In this document: piece by piece, positions 16,962 through 25,147 of the stretch
Layout: each line of letters begins with the position of its first letter
Position numbering within the stretch: position 1 is the first letter of the stretch
Assembly (NCBI GenBank): GCA_947632505.1
Contig: CANRPN010000011.1
Location: 1-33,095, forward strand
Direction: 5' to 3'
Length of the DNA stretch: 33,095 nt
DNA from: an uncultured Clostridia bacterium
GTDB taxonomy: Bacteria > Bacillota > Clostridia > Christensenellales > Borkfalkiaceae
The notes under the pieces: model-generated
Seen by the model: only the letters and a program-made list of their open reading frames with translations
What the model was told of the DNA's origin: nothing
The model's database searches: none
Program-made: the position numbers and the translations under genes

Positions 16962-16990
16962 ATTATAGCTTTTCTTTTTGGATTTGTCAA
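16962..16990 (-). promoter_or_regulatory. Consensus sigma-A promoter of thrS
   Basis: Perfect TTGACA (16985-16990), 17-base spacer and perfect TATAAT (16962-16967) on the minus strand. The -35 overlaps the 3' end of the ytxC-like gene, so thrS has its own promoter. Confidence 0.93.
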
Positions 16991-17679
16991 GAAAATACCG
17001 TGCGTTCTGCATAATATTTTTGCAGAAAATCTTCGATGGACGATTCCACCTCTCCGAGGCAGTACACGAATCCCGCGTCGGAGAGCATGATCTCGGTCTC
17101 CGGGTCCTCTTTGCCTGTGAGCCGGCTGCGTCGGAGCGGCATAAAGTTTTCCCCAAACACAGCGTTCCCCTTCACATAGATCTTCCGCTTGCTTTCCCCC
17201 ACCATGAAATCGCAAAAGTGTTTCAGGTCGGAGGAGGAAAAGCCCTGCGGGATATAGTTGAGTATCTTGCTCCATTTGTCGCGCAAGGCTGCAAGACGAA
17301 AACGGTAAAATCCGTCAATGCAATATTCCTCGGTCCCTTCGAGTTTACGGCGGATAAACGCACAGTCCCCGTCGAAGTCTGCCGCGATGAGAGCAGCAGC
17401 AAGAAGGCGCCGTTCCCGTTCGGGGAGACAAACATGCAGATTTTTTCCGAGGAAGGTGTATTTATAGCCGATGTCAACGATCTCCGCTATTTTTTCGCAT
17501 AAAAAGCGTCTGAGCTCTTTTTCCGCACGTTCCGCGGTAATTTTCAGAACGGCGCGTTCGCCGCTGAGGGCGAGCTCTCCCCTTCCTCCGATACGCTTCA
17601 CCGGGCCGGCCACCGCGTTATATAAATAGGTAATATAAGAGCTGTGTTCCAGCTCCTCCGAGACGGTAATTTCAGTCAC
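16987..17679 (-). CDS. ytxC: YtxC-like putative sporulation protein
   Basis: 230 residues. The central part (LRRFLCEKIAEIV... CIDGFYRFRLAALRDKWSKILNYIP, about residues 55-145) matches the YtxC pattern of helices followed by an I-D-G-F-x-x-F-R-L block. B. subtilis ytxC also lies directly upstream of thrS, which supports the call. Function is unknown; the family is restricted to spore-forming lineages. The start shown is GTG at 17679, with a weak site; the true start may be elsewhere nearby. Immediately upstream is CATACAAT (17686-17693, minus strand), the form of a sigma-E -10 box, but the -35 match is poor. Confidence 0.68.
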   Translation of the reverse strand: MTEITVSEELEHSSYITYLYNAVAGPVKRIGGRGELALSGERAVLKITAERAEKELRRFLCEKIAEIVDIGYKYTFLGKNLHVCLPERERRLLAAALIAADFDGDCAFIRRKLEGTEEYCIDGFYRFRLAALRDKWSKILNYIPQGFSSSDLKHFCDFMVGESKRKIYVKGNAVFGENFMPLRRSRLTGKEDPETEIMLSDAGFVYCLGEVESSIEDFLQKYYAERTVFS

Positions 17680-17693
17680 AACCTTATTGTATG

Positions 17694-17960
17694 CCGAAAA
17701 CGACGATTTATTTACCCCGTTTTCGCTTTGTTATGTTTTTTGCCGCGCGGCGCCGTGTTTGTCCCCTCTTTTGGGTAAATTTATGAAATCAGGGCATACT
17801 GTTACTGTCCGAGCCACCGTTTTCCCTTTTTTGGGCTGTCAATCAACCGGACTTCGGTGGCGGAATCTGACAATGGACGGGAGCGGAAGTGGTTTTCCAC
17901 TTTCGCTTTCCTCTATTTTGGGGACCGCTCCATGATTTTCCACCAAATAAAGTGTATTTG
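17694..17960. other. Unassigned intergenic stretch with several inverted repeats
   Basis: No convincing gene on either strand. Visible structures: ATTTACCC (17710-17717) and its complement GGGTAAAT (17773-17780) around a GCCGCGCGGC palindrome; GCCACCG (17813-17819) with CGGTGGC (17855-17861); GCGGAAGTGG with CCACTTTCGC around TTTT (17883-17906); and GGAGCGG (17881-17887) with CCGCTCC, which would compete with the preceding hairpin. It precedes the leuS promoter, so it is not the leuS leader. It could be a small RNA, a dispersed repeat or decayed sequence. Confidence 0.4.
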
Positions 17961-17961
17961 C

Positions 17962-17990
17962 TTGACTTTTTCCCGCTGTAAGAGTAAAAT
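17962..17990 (+). promoter_or_regulatory. Sigma-A promoter of leuS
   Basis: TTGACT (17962-17967), 17-base spacer, TAAAAT (17985-17990). The leader is only about 30 bases, with AGAGG before the ATG, so leuS has no T-box of its own, in contrast to thrS. Confidence 0.8.
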
Positions 17991-18026
17991 CATAAAAAGC
18001 AATCTAAATTTCAGAGGTCGATATTT

Positions 18027-20453
18027 ATGAATATGAAAGATGTTGAACGCAAGTGGCAATCCAGATGGGAAAAGACGAGGTTCAACAATTTCGATGAAAA
18101 AAGCAATAAACCGAAGAAGTACGTCTTGGAAATGTTTTCCTATCCCTCCGGTGCGAAGTTGCATATCGGGCATTGGTACAATTACGGGCCTACCGACTCT
18201 TACGCCCGCTTTAAGCGTATGCAGGGCTACAATGTGTTTCAGCCCATGGGCTTCGACGCGTTTGGCCTTCCCGCCGAAAATTATGCCATTAAGACGGGCG
18301 TTCATCCCAAGGACTCTACCGAGCGCAACATCGCTACGATGGAAGGCCAGCTGCGTGCAATGGGCGCGATGTTCGACTGGTCGGCAGAGGTCAGGACTTG
18401 TGAGGAGGACTATTACAAGTGGACGCAGTGGATGTTCCTCCAACTCTATAAGAACGGGCTTGCTTACCGCAAAGAGGCGCCCGTGAATTGGTGTCCCTCA
18501 TGTTCCACCGTCCTTGCGAACGAACAGGTGGTAAACGGCGCCTGCGAGCGCTGCGGGACTACCGTCGTGCGAAAAAATCTCACGCAGTGGTTCTTTAAGA
18601 TCACAGAATATGCGGAGGAACTTCTCACCGGGCTTGAAGGGCTGGATTGGCCTGAAAAGACGAAACTCATGCAGAAGAATTGGATCGGGAAATCCACGGG
18701 GTGCGAGATCGAGTTCGATTGCGACACGGGCGACAAGATCCGCGTTTTCACCACGCGGTGCGATACGGTCTTTGGAGTTTCTTACGTCGTCTTAGCGCCC
18801 GAACATCCCCTTGCCCGCAAACTCACCACGCCCGAACAACTTCCCGCCGTGGAAGAGTACATCGCCGCGACTTCCAAAGTCAATGAGATCGATCGTCTTT
18901 CGACGGCACGCGAAAAGACGGGTGTGTTCACGGGTTCGTACTGTACCAATCCCGTCAACGGCAAGAAAGTTCCCGTGTATCTTGCCGACTACGTCCTCTA
19001 CTCCTACGGCACGGGTGCGGTGATGGCGGTCCCCGCGCACGATGAGCGCGACTTCGCTTTTGCGACAAAGTATGGACTTCCGATCGTGAAAGTCATTGAA
19101 AATACCGAGGGTGAAACTGTTTTGCCGTTTACCGAGGACGGGATCATGGTAGGGTCGCTCGAATTTGACGGTCTTTTCGGAGAAGAAGCTCGTGACGCCG
19201 TTGCCAACCATATCGCTAAGCTCGGCAAGGGCGGGAAAAAGGTCAACTATCGTTTGCGCGATTGGCTTGTCTCCCGCCAGCGCTATTGGGGCGCTCCCAT
19301 TCCCGTGATTTACTGCCCCATATGCGGCACGGTTCCCGTTCCCGAGAAGGAACTGCCCGTACGGCTCCCCTATGATGTGGAATTTCGTCCGGACGGAAAA
19401 TCTCCGCTTGCAAAGCACGAAAAGTTTATGCATACCGTTTGTCCGCAGTGCGGCGGCGAGGCGACCCGCGATGCGGACACCCTCGATACGTTTGTTTGTT
19501 CCAGCTGGTACTATCTGCGTTATGCGGACCCGAAAAACGACCGAGTGCCCTTTGACCGTGACAAAGTGGATAGGCTTTTGCCTGTGGACACCTATGTGGG
19601 CGGCGCGGAACACGCCTGCATGCATCTTTTGTATGCACGTTTCTTCACCAAGGCGCTGCGCGACATGGGCTATCTCGATTTTGATGAGCCCTTCCTCCGC
19701 CTTGTCCACCAAGGAGTAATTTTGGGACCGGACGGCAACCGCATGTCCAAGTCGCACGGGAATATCGTTTCCCCCGACGAGTACGTGGAGGAATACGGCG
19801 CGGACGCATTCCGCCTTTACTTGATGTTTGGTTTCTCCTATACGGAGGGCGGGCCGTGGAACGATGACGGGATCAAAGCCATCTCCCGTTTCATGGATCG
19901 CGTGGAAAAGATTATTCTCAAAGTCAGCGACTATCCCTCCGGCGGTGGAATGCTCGGCCCGGAAGAAAAGAAGCTGAATTATGCCCGTCATTATGCCATC
20001 AACCGCGTTACGAGGGATATGGAGTCCTTCTCTTTCAACACTGCCGTTGCGCGGCTCATGGAGCTGGTGAATGCGATCTATAAATATGACGGGCTGGAAA
20101 AGAAAAACTATACCCTGCTCAAAAATACCGCAAAAGACCTTCTTCTGCTCATGGCGCCCTGCGCTCCCCATTTTTGCGAGGAACTTTGGGAACAGACGGA
20201 CGGAAAGGGCTCGGTGTTCGAGCAACCCTATCCCAAGGAGGACCCCAATGCCCTCGTGCTCGACGAGACGGAATATGCGGTGCAGGTCAACAGCAAGATC
20301 GTTTGCAAGACGATGATCGAAAACGGTCTCGGCAATGAGGAGATCCAGACGCTTGTGCTTGCGCTTCCCGAAGTCCGGGAAAAAACGGCCGGCAAGGAAC
20401 TCAAAAAATGTGTTGTCGTTCCCGGGCGGCTCGTCAATCTCATTTTCGGATAA
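18027..20453 (+). CDS. leuS: Leucyl-tRNA synthetase
   Basis: 808 residues, bacterial LeuRS. The class I HIGH motif is HIGH in [14 protein letters not shown] (about residues 47-50), followed by [15 protein letters not shown]; the zinc-binding CPSC/CERCG pair is at about residues 156-175; the CP1 editing domain has the usual [11 protein letters not shown] and [16 protein letters not shown]; the KMSKS loop appears as RMSKSHGNI (about residue 573); the C-terminal anticodon domain ends at [10 protein letters not shown]. It charges tRNA-Leu. It is monocistronic, between its own promoter and a 17-base-pair hairpin. Confidence 0.98.
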   Translation: MNMKDVERKWQSRWEKTRFNNFDEKSNKPKKYVLEMFSYPSGAKLHIGHWYNYGPTDSYARFKRMQGYNVFQPMGFDAFGLPAENYAIKTGVHPKDSTERNIATMEGQLRAMGAMFDWSAEVRTCEEDYYKWTQWMFLQLYKNGLAYRKEAPVNWCPSCSTVLANEQVVNGACERCGTTVVRKNLTQWFFKITEYAEELLTGLEGLDWPEKTKLMQKNWIGKSTGCEIEFDCDTGDKIRVFTTRCDTVFGVSYVVLAPEHPLARKLTTPEQLPAVEEYIAATSKVNEIDRLSTAREKTGVFTGSYCTNPVNGKKVPVYLADYVLYSYGTGAVMAVPAHDERDFAFATKYGLPIVKVIENTEGETVLPFTEDGIMVGSLEFDGLFGEEARDAVANHIAKLGKGGKKVNYRLRDWLVSRQRYWGAPIPVIYCPICGTVPVPEKELPVRLPYDVEFRPDGKSPLAKHEKFMHTVCPQCGGEATRDADTLDTFVCSSWYYLRYADPKNDRVPFDRDKVDRLLPVDTYVGGAEHACMHLLYARFFTKALRDMGYLDFDEPFLRLVHQGVILGPDGNRMSKSHGNIVSPDEYVEEYGADAFRLYLMFGFSYTEGGPWNDDGIKAISRFMDRVEKIILKVSDYPSGGGMLGPEEKKLNYARHYAINRVTRDMESFSFNTAVARLMELVNAIYKYDGLEKKNYTLLKNTAKDLLLLMAPCAPHFCEELWEQTDGKGSVFEQPYPKEDPNALVLDETEYAVQVNSKIVCKTMIENGLGNEEIQTLVLALPEVREKTAGKELKKCVVVPGRLVNLIFG

Positions 20454-20467
20454 TCGCTTTGTTCTAT

Positions 20468-20504
20468 GAGGCCGCCCTGCGCAAATATTGCGCAGGGCGG
20501 CCTC
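20468..20504. terminator. Bidirectional hairpin between leuS and hxlR-type gene
   Basis: A 17-base perfect stem (20468-20484 with 20488-20504) around ATA, just after the leuS stop and just after the convergent regulator stop. T runs are short on both sides. Confidence 0.75.
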
Positions 20505-20508
20505 CGTC

Positions 20509-20829
20509 TTAAAGATTCTTTTTATATTCGGTTCCCCAGTCCTCCATTGCTTCCCAAATCGGACGAAGCGAAAGCCCGAGTTCGGTGAGAGAATATTCGA
20601 CGCGCGGAGGAACTTCGGCGTAGGCCGTGCGATTGACGAGACCATCTTCTTCCATGGCGCGGAGATTGTCGGAGAGCACCTTCTTACTGATCGGGATCTT
20701 TTTCAACAACTCGGAAAACCGCTGAGGCGCGCCCAGCAGATCGCGGATGATGAGCATTTTCCACTTATTTCCGATAAGCCGCACCGTCGTGGCAACGGGA
20801 CAGTCGGGAAGTTCGTCTTTCGTCAGCAT
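20509..20829 (-). CDS. HxlR-family winged-helix regulator
   Basis: 106 residues: the family block CPVATTVRLIGNKWKMLIIRDLL (residues 10-32), the recognition helix region RFSELLKKIPISKKVLSDNLRAMEEDGLV, and the wing VEYSLTELG. Cys10 occupies the conserved N-terminal position that senses quinones, diamide or hypochlorite in YodB, CatR and HypR; sensing here is inferred. The start at 20829 has GGAGGA 7 bases before it; the much longer frame reading to 21918 runs antisense through the sirtuin gene and is not real. A TTGCTG-17-TATACT promoter lies upstream. It is divergent from the cupin-sirtuin genes and likely regulates them. Confidence 0.92.
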   Translation of the reverse strand: MLTKDELPDCPVATTVRLIGNKWKMLIIRDLLGAPQRFSELLKKIPISKKVLSDNLRAMEEDGLVNRTAYAEVPPRVEYSLTELGLSLRPIWEAMEDWGTEYKKNL

Positions 20830-20916
20830 GATTTTTCCTCCGACAAAAGTATAACATAACTTTTGGGAGGCAGCAAGTAAAATCGGAAAAATTTGCGGGT
20901 AAACATTTTGTAACCA

Positions 20917-20947
20917 TTGAGATTTTTTTTCGCTTGCGGCGTATAAT
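20917..20947 (+). promoter_or_regulatory. Likely promoter of the cupin-sirtuin operon
   Basis: TTGAGA (20917-20922) and a perfect TATAAT (20942-20947), spacing 19 bases. The long spacer suggests a need for activation or a twist by a bound regulator, as expected for HxlR or MerR-like control. Confidence 0.6.
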
Positions 20948-20976
20948 TGCGGTATAAAATCTTTGGAGGCAATAAA

Positions 20977-21327
20977 ATGAAAAATTTCGACAAAACAACC
21001 GTGACGGGCGGCGCCCGCACCGAACTTCATGATGCGCTTCATCTCACCGGCGCGGAAATCAGCGTCAATGCCCTTCCCGCAGGCGCGAGCGTACCCTTTG
21101 TCCATGCGCACAAACAGAACGAAGAAATTTACGCTGTTTTGGAAGGCAAAGGCAAAGCGGTGATCGACGGCGAGACAGTGCCGCTTGCCGCGGGCGATTG
21201 GGTGCGTATTTCTCCTGCCGCAAAGAGACAGTTTTTTGCAGATGCGGACGAAGGGATCAAGTATCTCTGCATTCAGGTAAAAGCAAATTCGCTTGAAAGC
21301 TATACCGCATCCGACGCACTTCTTTAA
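20977..21327 (+). CDS. Single-domain cupin protein
   Basis: 116 residues forming one cupin_2 barrel. Motif 1 is VPFVHAHKQNEEIYAVLEGKGKAVIDGE: the His-His-Glu set of metal ligands is present. Motif 2 is GDWVRISPAAKRQFFADADEG, in which the usual His is replaced (Arg/Gln at that place), so metal binding may be incomplete. Function unknown; such cupins act as small dioxygenases, isomerases or ligand sensors. Start at 20977 has TTTGGAGG 7 bases before it. The sirtuin gene follows after 3 bases. Confidence 0.88.
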   Translation: MKNFDKTTVTGGARTELHDALHLTGAEISVNALPAGASVPFVHAHKQNEEIYAVLEGKGKAVIDGETVPLAAGDWVRISPAAKRQFFADADEGIKYLCIQVKANSLESYTASDALL

Positions 21328-21330
21328 CAA

Positions 21331-22155
21331 ATGGCGTCCGAAGAAGAACGTGCAAGAATGATCGCCGCGCTCGAACACGCGGATGCTGTCGTGATCGGCG
21401 CAGGCGCGGGACTTTCTGCGGCAGCCGGATTCGAATATTCGGGAAAACGATTTCATGATAATTTTGCCGACTTCGAAGCAAAATACGGCTTTCATGATAT
21501 GTATACGGGCGGTTTTTATCCATATTCCACGCAGGAGGAATATTGGGCGTATTGGTCGCGGTACATTCTCATCAACCGATACCAGGCTCCGCCCAAGCCC
21601 GTTTATGAAAGTTTGTATGAACTTGTCAAAGACAAAAACTATTTTGTGATCACAACGAACGTCGATCACTGTTTTCAGCGGGCGGGATTTCAGAAAGAAC
21701 GGCTCTTTTACACGCAGGGCGACTATGGGCTCTTGCAGTGTTCGGTCCCCTGCCACAATCAGACCTATGATAACGAGGCTCTTGTTCGCCGCATGGTGGA
21801 CAAGCAAAGGGATATGAAGATCCCCACCTCGCTTGTTCCTCGCTGCCCCGTCTGCGGAAAATTTATGACGATGAATTTGCGAAGCGATGATCGCTTCGTC
21901 GAGGACAAAGGTTGGCACACCGCCTACAAACGCTATCGAAGTTTTCTTAGCTCATACGGCAAAAAACACATTGTGTATTTCGAGATCGGGGTCGGGAGCA
22001 ACACGCCTGCCATTATCAAATATCCCTTTTGGCGGTTCACACAACAAAATCCGAATGCGACCTATCTCTGTGTGAATCCGGAAGCGATCTGCCCTGAGGA
22101 AATCAAAGAACGCGCGATATTGCTTAAAACGGATATTGCGGAGTTGTTATCATAA
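21331..22155 (+). CDS. SirTM-class sirtuin (probable protein ADP-ribosyltransferase)
   Basis: 274 residues. The Rossmann NAD motif is VIGAGAGLSAAAGFEYSG (residues 21-38); the conserved Asn-Asp pair is in ITTNVDHCF (Asn110); the zinc site is built from QCSVPC and RCPVCG. At the place of the catalytic His of deacetylating sirtuins there is Gln (FYTQGDYG, Gln129). That His-to-Gln change, with DMYTGGFYPY and EEYWAYWSRYILINRY, is the hallmark of class M sirtuins, which ADP-ribosylate a lipoylated GcvH-like protein in staphylococci and streptococci. The usual partners (macrodomain, GcvH-L, LplA2) are not adjacent. There is no clear ribosome site, so it probably depends on translation of the cupin gene. 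Confidence 0.88.
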   Translation: MASEEERARMIAALEHADAVVIGAGAGLSAAAGFEYSGKRFHDNFADFEAKYGFHDMYTGGFYPYSTQEEYWAYWSRYILINRYQAPPKPVYESLYELVKDKNYFVITTNVDHCFQRAGFQKERLFYTQGDYGLLQCSVPCHNQTYDNEALVRRMVDKQRDMKIPTSLVPRCPVCGKFMTMNLRSDDRFVEDKGWHTAYKRYRSFLSSYGKKHIVYFEIGVGSNTPAIIKYPFWRFTQQNPNATYLCVNPEAICPEEIKERAILLKTDIAELLS

Positions 22156-22185
22156 AAAGCCCCAAAAATCGGGGCTTTTTATGAT
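22149..22185. terminator. Bidirectional terminator between the sirtuin and ATP-grasp genes
   Basis: A 15-base perfect stem (22149-22163 with 22171-22185) with GCCCC/GGGGC core and A5/T5 flanks, so it has a T tract in both directions. The arm includes the sirtuin stop codon. Confidence 0.9.
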
Positions 22186-22209
22186 AGTATGCGTGACATA
22201 ATACTATGC
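22185..22209. repeat. Palindromic element, copy 2
   Basis: A 25-base sequence around TGACATAATACTATGC, 20/25 identical to 16692-16716 on the same strand. ATAGTAT (22184-22190) and ATACTAT (22201-22207) form an inverted repeat. It lies in the 23-base gap between the terminator and the stop codon of the ATP-grasp gene. Confidence 0.5.
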
Positions 22210-23054
22210 TAAATGCCGTTTTTGTAAACTTCTCTGCAAATATGACGGGCATAAGCGGCGGCAACATTGATCTTTGTCACCCTTTCGAGCGTTCCGAAGA
22301 AGGCGTTGGAATTGACCTCGCATACGAGATAACCTTTCGTTCCGTACAGGAGATCAATGCCGCAATAATCTAACCCGAGCCGCTCTGCAACTGCTTCGCA
22401 GAGATTTGCCGCGCCCTCATCAACAAGCATGGCCTCCCCTTTTCCGCCGAGTTCGGCATTGGAGCGAAAGTCGGTTTGGGACGTCCTCTTCATGGCGGCG
22501 ATCGCTTTTCCGCCTACCACAATGACGCGTAGGTCTCGGCCCGCGCTCTCTTTGATAAATTCTTGATAAAGGTACGGTTTGTTCAATAGCTGCGAGGAAA
22601 GTGCAAAGAGCTCCTCTCTGTTGTTTACCAAATAGACTTGTTTTCCAAGTGAGCCGAAGCATTCCTTTACGACAAGCGGATATCCGAGCGATTCGGCTGC
22701 GTCCAAGAGCTCACCGCTCGGCGCCTTGCCCTCCGTGTAGCAGAGGAGCGAAGATACGGTCTTTGGCTGCGGAAAGCCCGAGAGAGCAAGATAAGTGAGC
22801 ATTTTGTCGTCGCAAATTTCAATGGACTTTGCACGGTTGAAAAGCCTGAATTTTCGTTCGAGAAGGTACGCCATATATTTGTCTTTGTCGAGATACACGC
22901 AAAAATCCCCCGCTCTTTCCAAAAGTTTGGGGGAATTTTTGACAATGTCCGTTCTCACACCGAGCGCCGTCAGCTCTTCTTTAAGACGCCGCGGCTGGTT
23001 GAGCTCGTGTTCGGACGAAGTATAGGCATTGACAACGATAAATCCTTGTTTCAT
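22209..23054 (-). CDS. RimK-like ATP-grasp ligase
   Basis: 281 residues. The ATP-grasp core is visible as LGYPLVVKECFGSLGKQVYLV (nucleotide-binding loop, about residues 125-145), YLYQEFIKESAGRDLRVIVVGGKAIAAMKR (about residues 180-210) and VCEVNSNAFFGTLERVTKINVA (metal-binding Glu/Asn near residue 250). This pattern is that of the RimK family, which forms amide bonds between a carboxylate and an amine, often adding glutamate. The substrate is not known. It is the last gene of the ECF-S/coaX/hom operon, 33 bases after hom, which may hint at an amino-acid or cofactor substrate, though position alone is weak evidence. Confidence 0.85.
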   Translation of the reverse strand: MKQGFIVVNAYTSSEHELNQPRRLKEELTALGVRTDIVKNSPKLLERAGDFCVYLDKDKYMAYLLERKFRLFNRAKSIEICDDKMLTYLALSGFPQPKTVSSLLCYTEGKAPSGELLDAAESLGYPLVVKECFGSLGKQVYLVNNREELFALSSQLLNKPYLYQEFIKESAGRDLRVIVVGGKAIAAMKRTSQTDFRSNAELGGKGEAMLVDEGAANLCEAVAERLGLDYCGIDLLYGTKGYLVCEVNSNAFFGTLERVTKINVAAAYARHICREVYKNGI

Positions 23055-23087
23055 AAAGAAAGCGGAGCTGCATGCCCCGCTTGATTT

Positions 23088-24362
23088 TTACGATACGACG
23101 CGAAGCACCGCTTCGACTTTGGCGATGTCGGACGCATTCAGTTTTGCGACTGCATTTTTGATTGCGGCCTCGTGCGTTTCATGAGTGACGAGGACGAGTG
23201 TTGCCCCCTCCGCATCGGGTGTTTGCAAAAGTTCGAGAATGGAAATGTTGTTTTTTCCGAAGATCGCGGCGATCTTAGAGAGCACGCCAGTTCTGTCATT
23301 GACGGAGAGCCGCATATAGTAAGAACTTGCGAAGTCGGAGACAAATTTGATCTCTTTTTCGGGATTGGCGTTGTTCTTGAATGTAGAATAGCGGGGTTCC
23401 GTGCGCGAGGCGGCATACAGGATATCGCTTACAACGGCGCTGCCCGTGGGAAGGTCACCCGCGCCCTTGCCGTAGAGCATGAGATCGCCCAGGGAATCCC
23501 CTGTCAAAAATACAGCGTTATAGCTGCCGGAAACGGAAGCAAGGGGATGATCTTTCTTGACAAACGCGGGGTGGACACGCACTTCGATGCCCTCTTCCGA
23601 TTGTTTGGAAATTGCAAGGAGTTTCAAACGATAGCCGAGCGCTTTGCCGTGGGAGATGTCTTCGGGGGTGATGCCGGTAATGCCCTCCCGCAGAACTTTT
23701 GTATAAGGGATCTTGGTATGGAAGGCAAGCGATGAGAGAACGGACAATTTATAGGCCGCGTCAAAGCCTTCCACATCGGCGTCGGGGTCGGCTTCTGCAT
23801 AGCCGAGTTTCTGCGCCTCTTGAAGCGCTTCGGCATAGGAGGTCCCCTCCTCCGTCATTTTTGTGAGGATGAAATTGGTCGTTCCGTTGATGATCCCCAT
23901 CATGGAGACGATCTTGTTGGACTGCACGCCGTCCAGCAGAGTGCGGATAATGGGGACGCCGCCCACGCAGCTCGCTTCGAAGTAAAGCCCCGCCGAGTGC
24001 CGCTTAGCCGTCCGTTCCAGCTCATGATAGTATTTTGCGATGAGCTCTTTATTGCTCGTGACGACCGTCTTTCCGCCATAAAGTACATCGAGCACATAAT
24101 CACGGGCGACGCTCACACCGCCGATACACTCCACCACGATGTTGACATCGGGATTGCAGGCAACTTCGGCAATGTTATGCGCAACAAGTTCCTCGGGAAC
24201 GCCGAGTTCTTTGAGCCGCTCCTCGTTTTGTTCGAGCACGCATTCGACGTTGATGTCGAGCGACTGTGTCGTTTGATAAAATTCTCTGTGCTCCGTGAGG
24301 ATGCGGTAAGTGCCGCCCCCCACAACTCCAAGCCCGAGAATGGCAACGCCTACTTTTTTCAT
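23088..24362 (-). CDS. hom: Homoserine dehydrogenase
   Basis: 424 residues: NAD(P)-binding VGVAILGLGVVGGG at the N-terminus, the catalytic-domain signature around YFEASCVGGVPIIRTLLDG and GIINGTTNFILTKM, LGYAEADPDADVEGFDAAYK with the active-site Asp and Lys, and a C-terminal ACT domain (YYMRLSVNDRTGVLSKIAAIFGKNNISI) for threonine feedback. It reduces aspartate semialdehyde to homoserine, the branch point towards threonine and methionine. It overlaps coaX by 4 bases (ATGA), so its translation is coupled to coaX. Confidence 0.97.
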   Translation of the reverse strand: MKKVGVAILGLGVVGGGTYRILTEHREFYQTTQSLDINVECVLEQNEERLKELGVPEELVAHNIAEVACNPDVNIVVECIGGVSVARDYVLDVLYGGKTVVTSNKELIAKYYHELERTAKRHSAGLYFEASCVGGVPIIRTLLDGVQSNKIVSMMGIINGTTNFILTKMTEEGTSYAEALQEAQKLGYAEADPDADVEGFDAAYKLSVLSSLAFHTKIPYTKVLREGITGITPEDISHGKALGYRLKLLAISKQSEEGIEVRVHPAFVKKDHPLASVSGSYNAVFLTGDSLGDLMLYGKGAGDLPTGSAVVSDILYAASRTEPRYSTFKNNANPEKEIKFVSDFASSYYMRLSVNDRTGVLSKIAAIFGKNNISILELLQTPDAEGATLVLVTHETHEAAIKNAVAKLNASDIAKVEAVLRVVS

Positions 24363-25147
24363 TTGGTTTCCCCCCCAAAATTCAAATCATAGAGATATTT
24401 TAAGCCATAGAGAGTGAGCGTTTTGTCGATGATATCAATGCACTTCGTCTCTTGTGCCATCGTCTCGGCAAAGCCGCCCGTGGCAACGGTGAGCATATCG
24501 TTTGTGCCTAGCTCCCTCTTGATTTTTTTGACGATAAATTCTACCAATCCCGCGAAGCCGAACACGATCCCCGCCTGCATATTGGTAACGGTGTTGGTGG
24601 CGATCACGCTCTTGGGCGCTTCGATCTCCACGCGCGGCAATTTTGCGGTACCGTTGACAAGGCTGTCGAGCGAACCTTTGATCCCGGGCGCGATCACGCC
24701 GCCGATGAACTCCCCCGCTTCATTCAAAATGTTAAATGTTGTTGCAGTCCCGAAGTCCACAATGGTGATCGGTTTGCCTTCGCCGTACTTTTTGAGCGCA
24801 GCGACGTTGTTGACAATGCGGTCCGCTCCCACCTCGCGCGCATTGTCGGCCCGCATTTTGAGTCCTGTTTTGATCCCGGGGCCGATTTGCAAAGGCTTGG
24901 TATGAAGATACAGATCGAGCATATGCACAAGGGTATAATCCAAAGAAGGCACCACAGAAGAGATGATCGCCCCCGCGATCTCCCCAGCGGCGATCCCGTT
25001 GAACCCGAGCATAGCAAGGAGCTGCGTTCCGTATTCGTCTGACGTCCGTTTAAGGTCGGTCGCAACGCGGAAAGAGAGTTTTAAGTCGTCGCCGTCGAAC
25101 ACGGCATATTTGATGTTGGAATTTCCGACGTCAATGCAGAGGATCAT
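24359..25147 (-). CDS. coaX: Type III pantothenate kinase
   Basis: 262 residues. ASKHA-fold motifs: ILCIDVGNSNIKYAVFDGDDL (phosphate 1), NAREVGADRIVNNVAALKKYG with the catalytic Asp, ITIVDFGTATTFNILNEAGEFIGGVIAPGIK (phosphate 2 and ribose) and VATGGFAETM. It phosphorylates pantothenate, the first step of CoA synthesis, needs a monovalent cation and is not inhibited by CoA. It overlaps both neighbours by 4 bases (ECF-S stop/coaX start and coaX stop/hom start). Confidence 0.96.
   Translation of the reverse strand: MILCIDVGNSNIKYAVFDGDDLKLSFRVATDLKRTSDEYGTQLLAMLGFNGIAAGEIAGAIISSVVPSLDYTLVHMLDLYLHTKPLQIGPGIKTGLKMRADNAREVGADRIVNNVAALKKYGEGKPITIVDFGTATTFNILNEAGEFIGGVIAPGIKGSLDSLVNGTAKLPRVEIEAPKSVIATNTVTNMQAGIVFGFAGLVEFIVKKIKRELGTNDMLTVATGGFAETMAQETKCIDIIDKTLTLYGLKYLYDLNFGGETK

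Noticed and set aside
17687-17935. Possible 82-residue protein before leuS
   Set aside because: No ribosome site, low-complexity composition and inverted repeats through the frame; more like non-coding sequence.
18792-20645. Minus-strand open frame of 617 residues
   Set aside because: It lies opposite leuS. Antisense frames stay open because the gene rarely uses codons whose complement is a stop; the product resembles no protein.
20509-21918. A 469-residue frame that includes the HxlR protein at its end
   Set aside because: Only the last 106 residues are real; the upstream part is antisense to the cupin and sirtuin genes, and the ribosome site is at the internal ATG (20829).
20977-22155. 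Antiphage defence role for the sirtuin (ThsA/DSR-like)
   Set aside because: Defence sirtuins lack this class M pattern and usually carry extra domains; the Gln129 motif and zinc cysteines point to SirTM.
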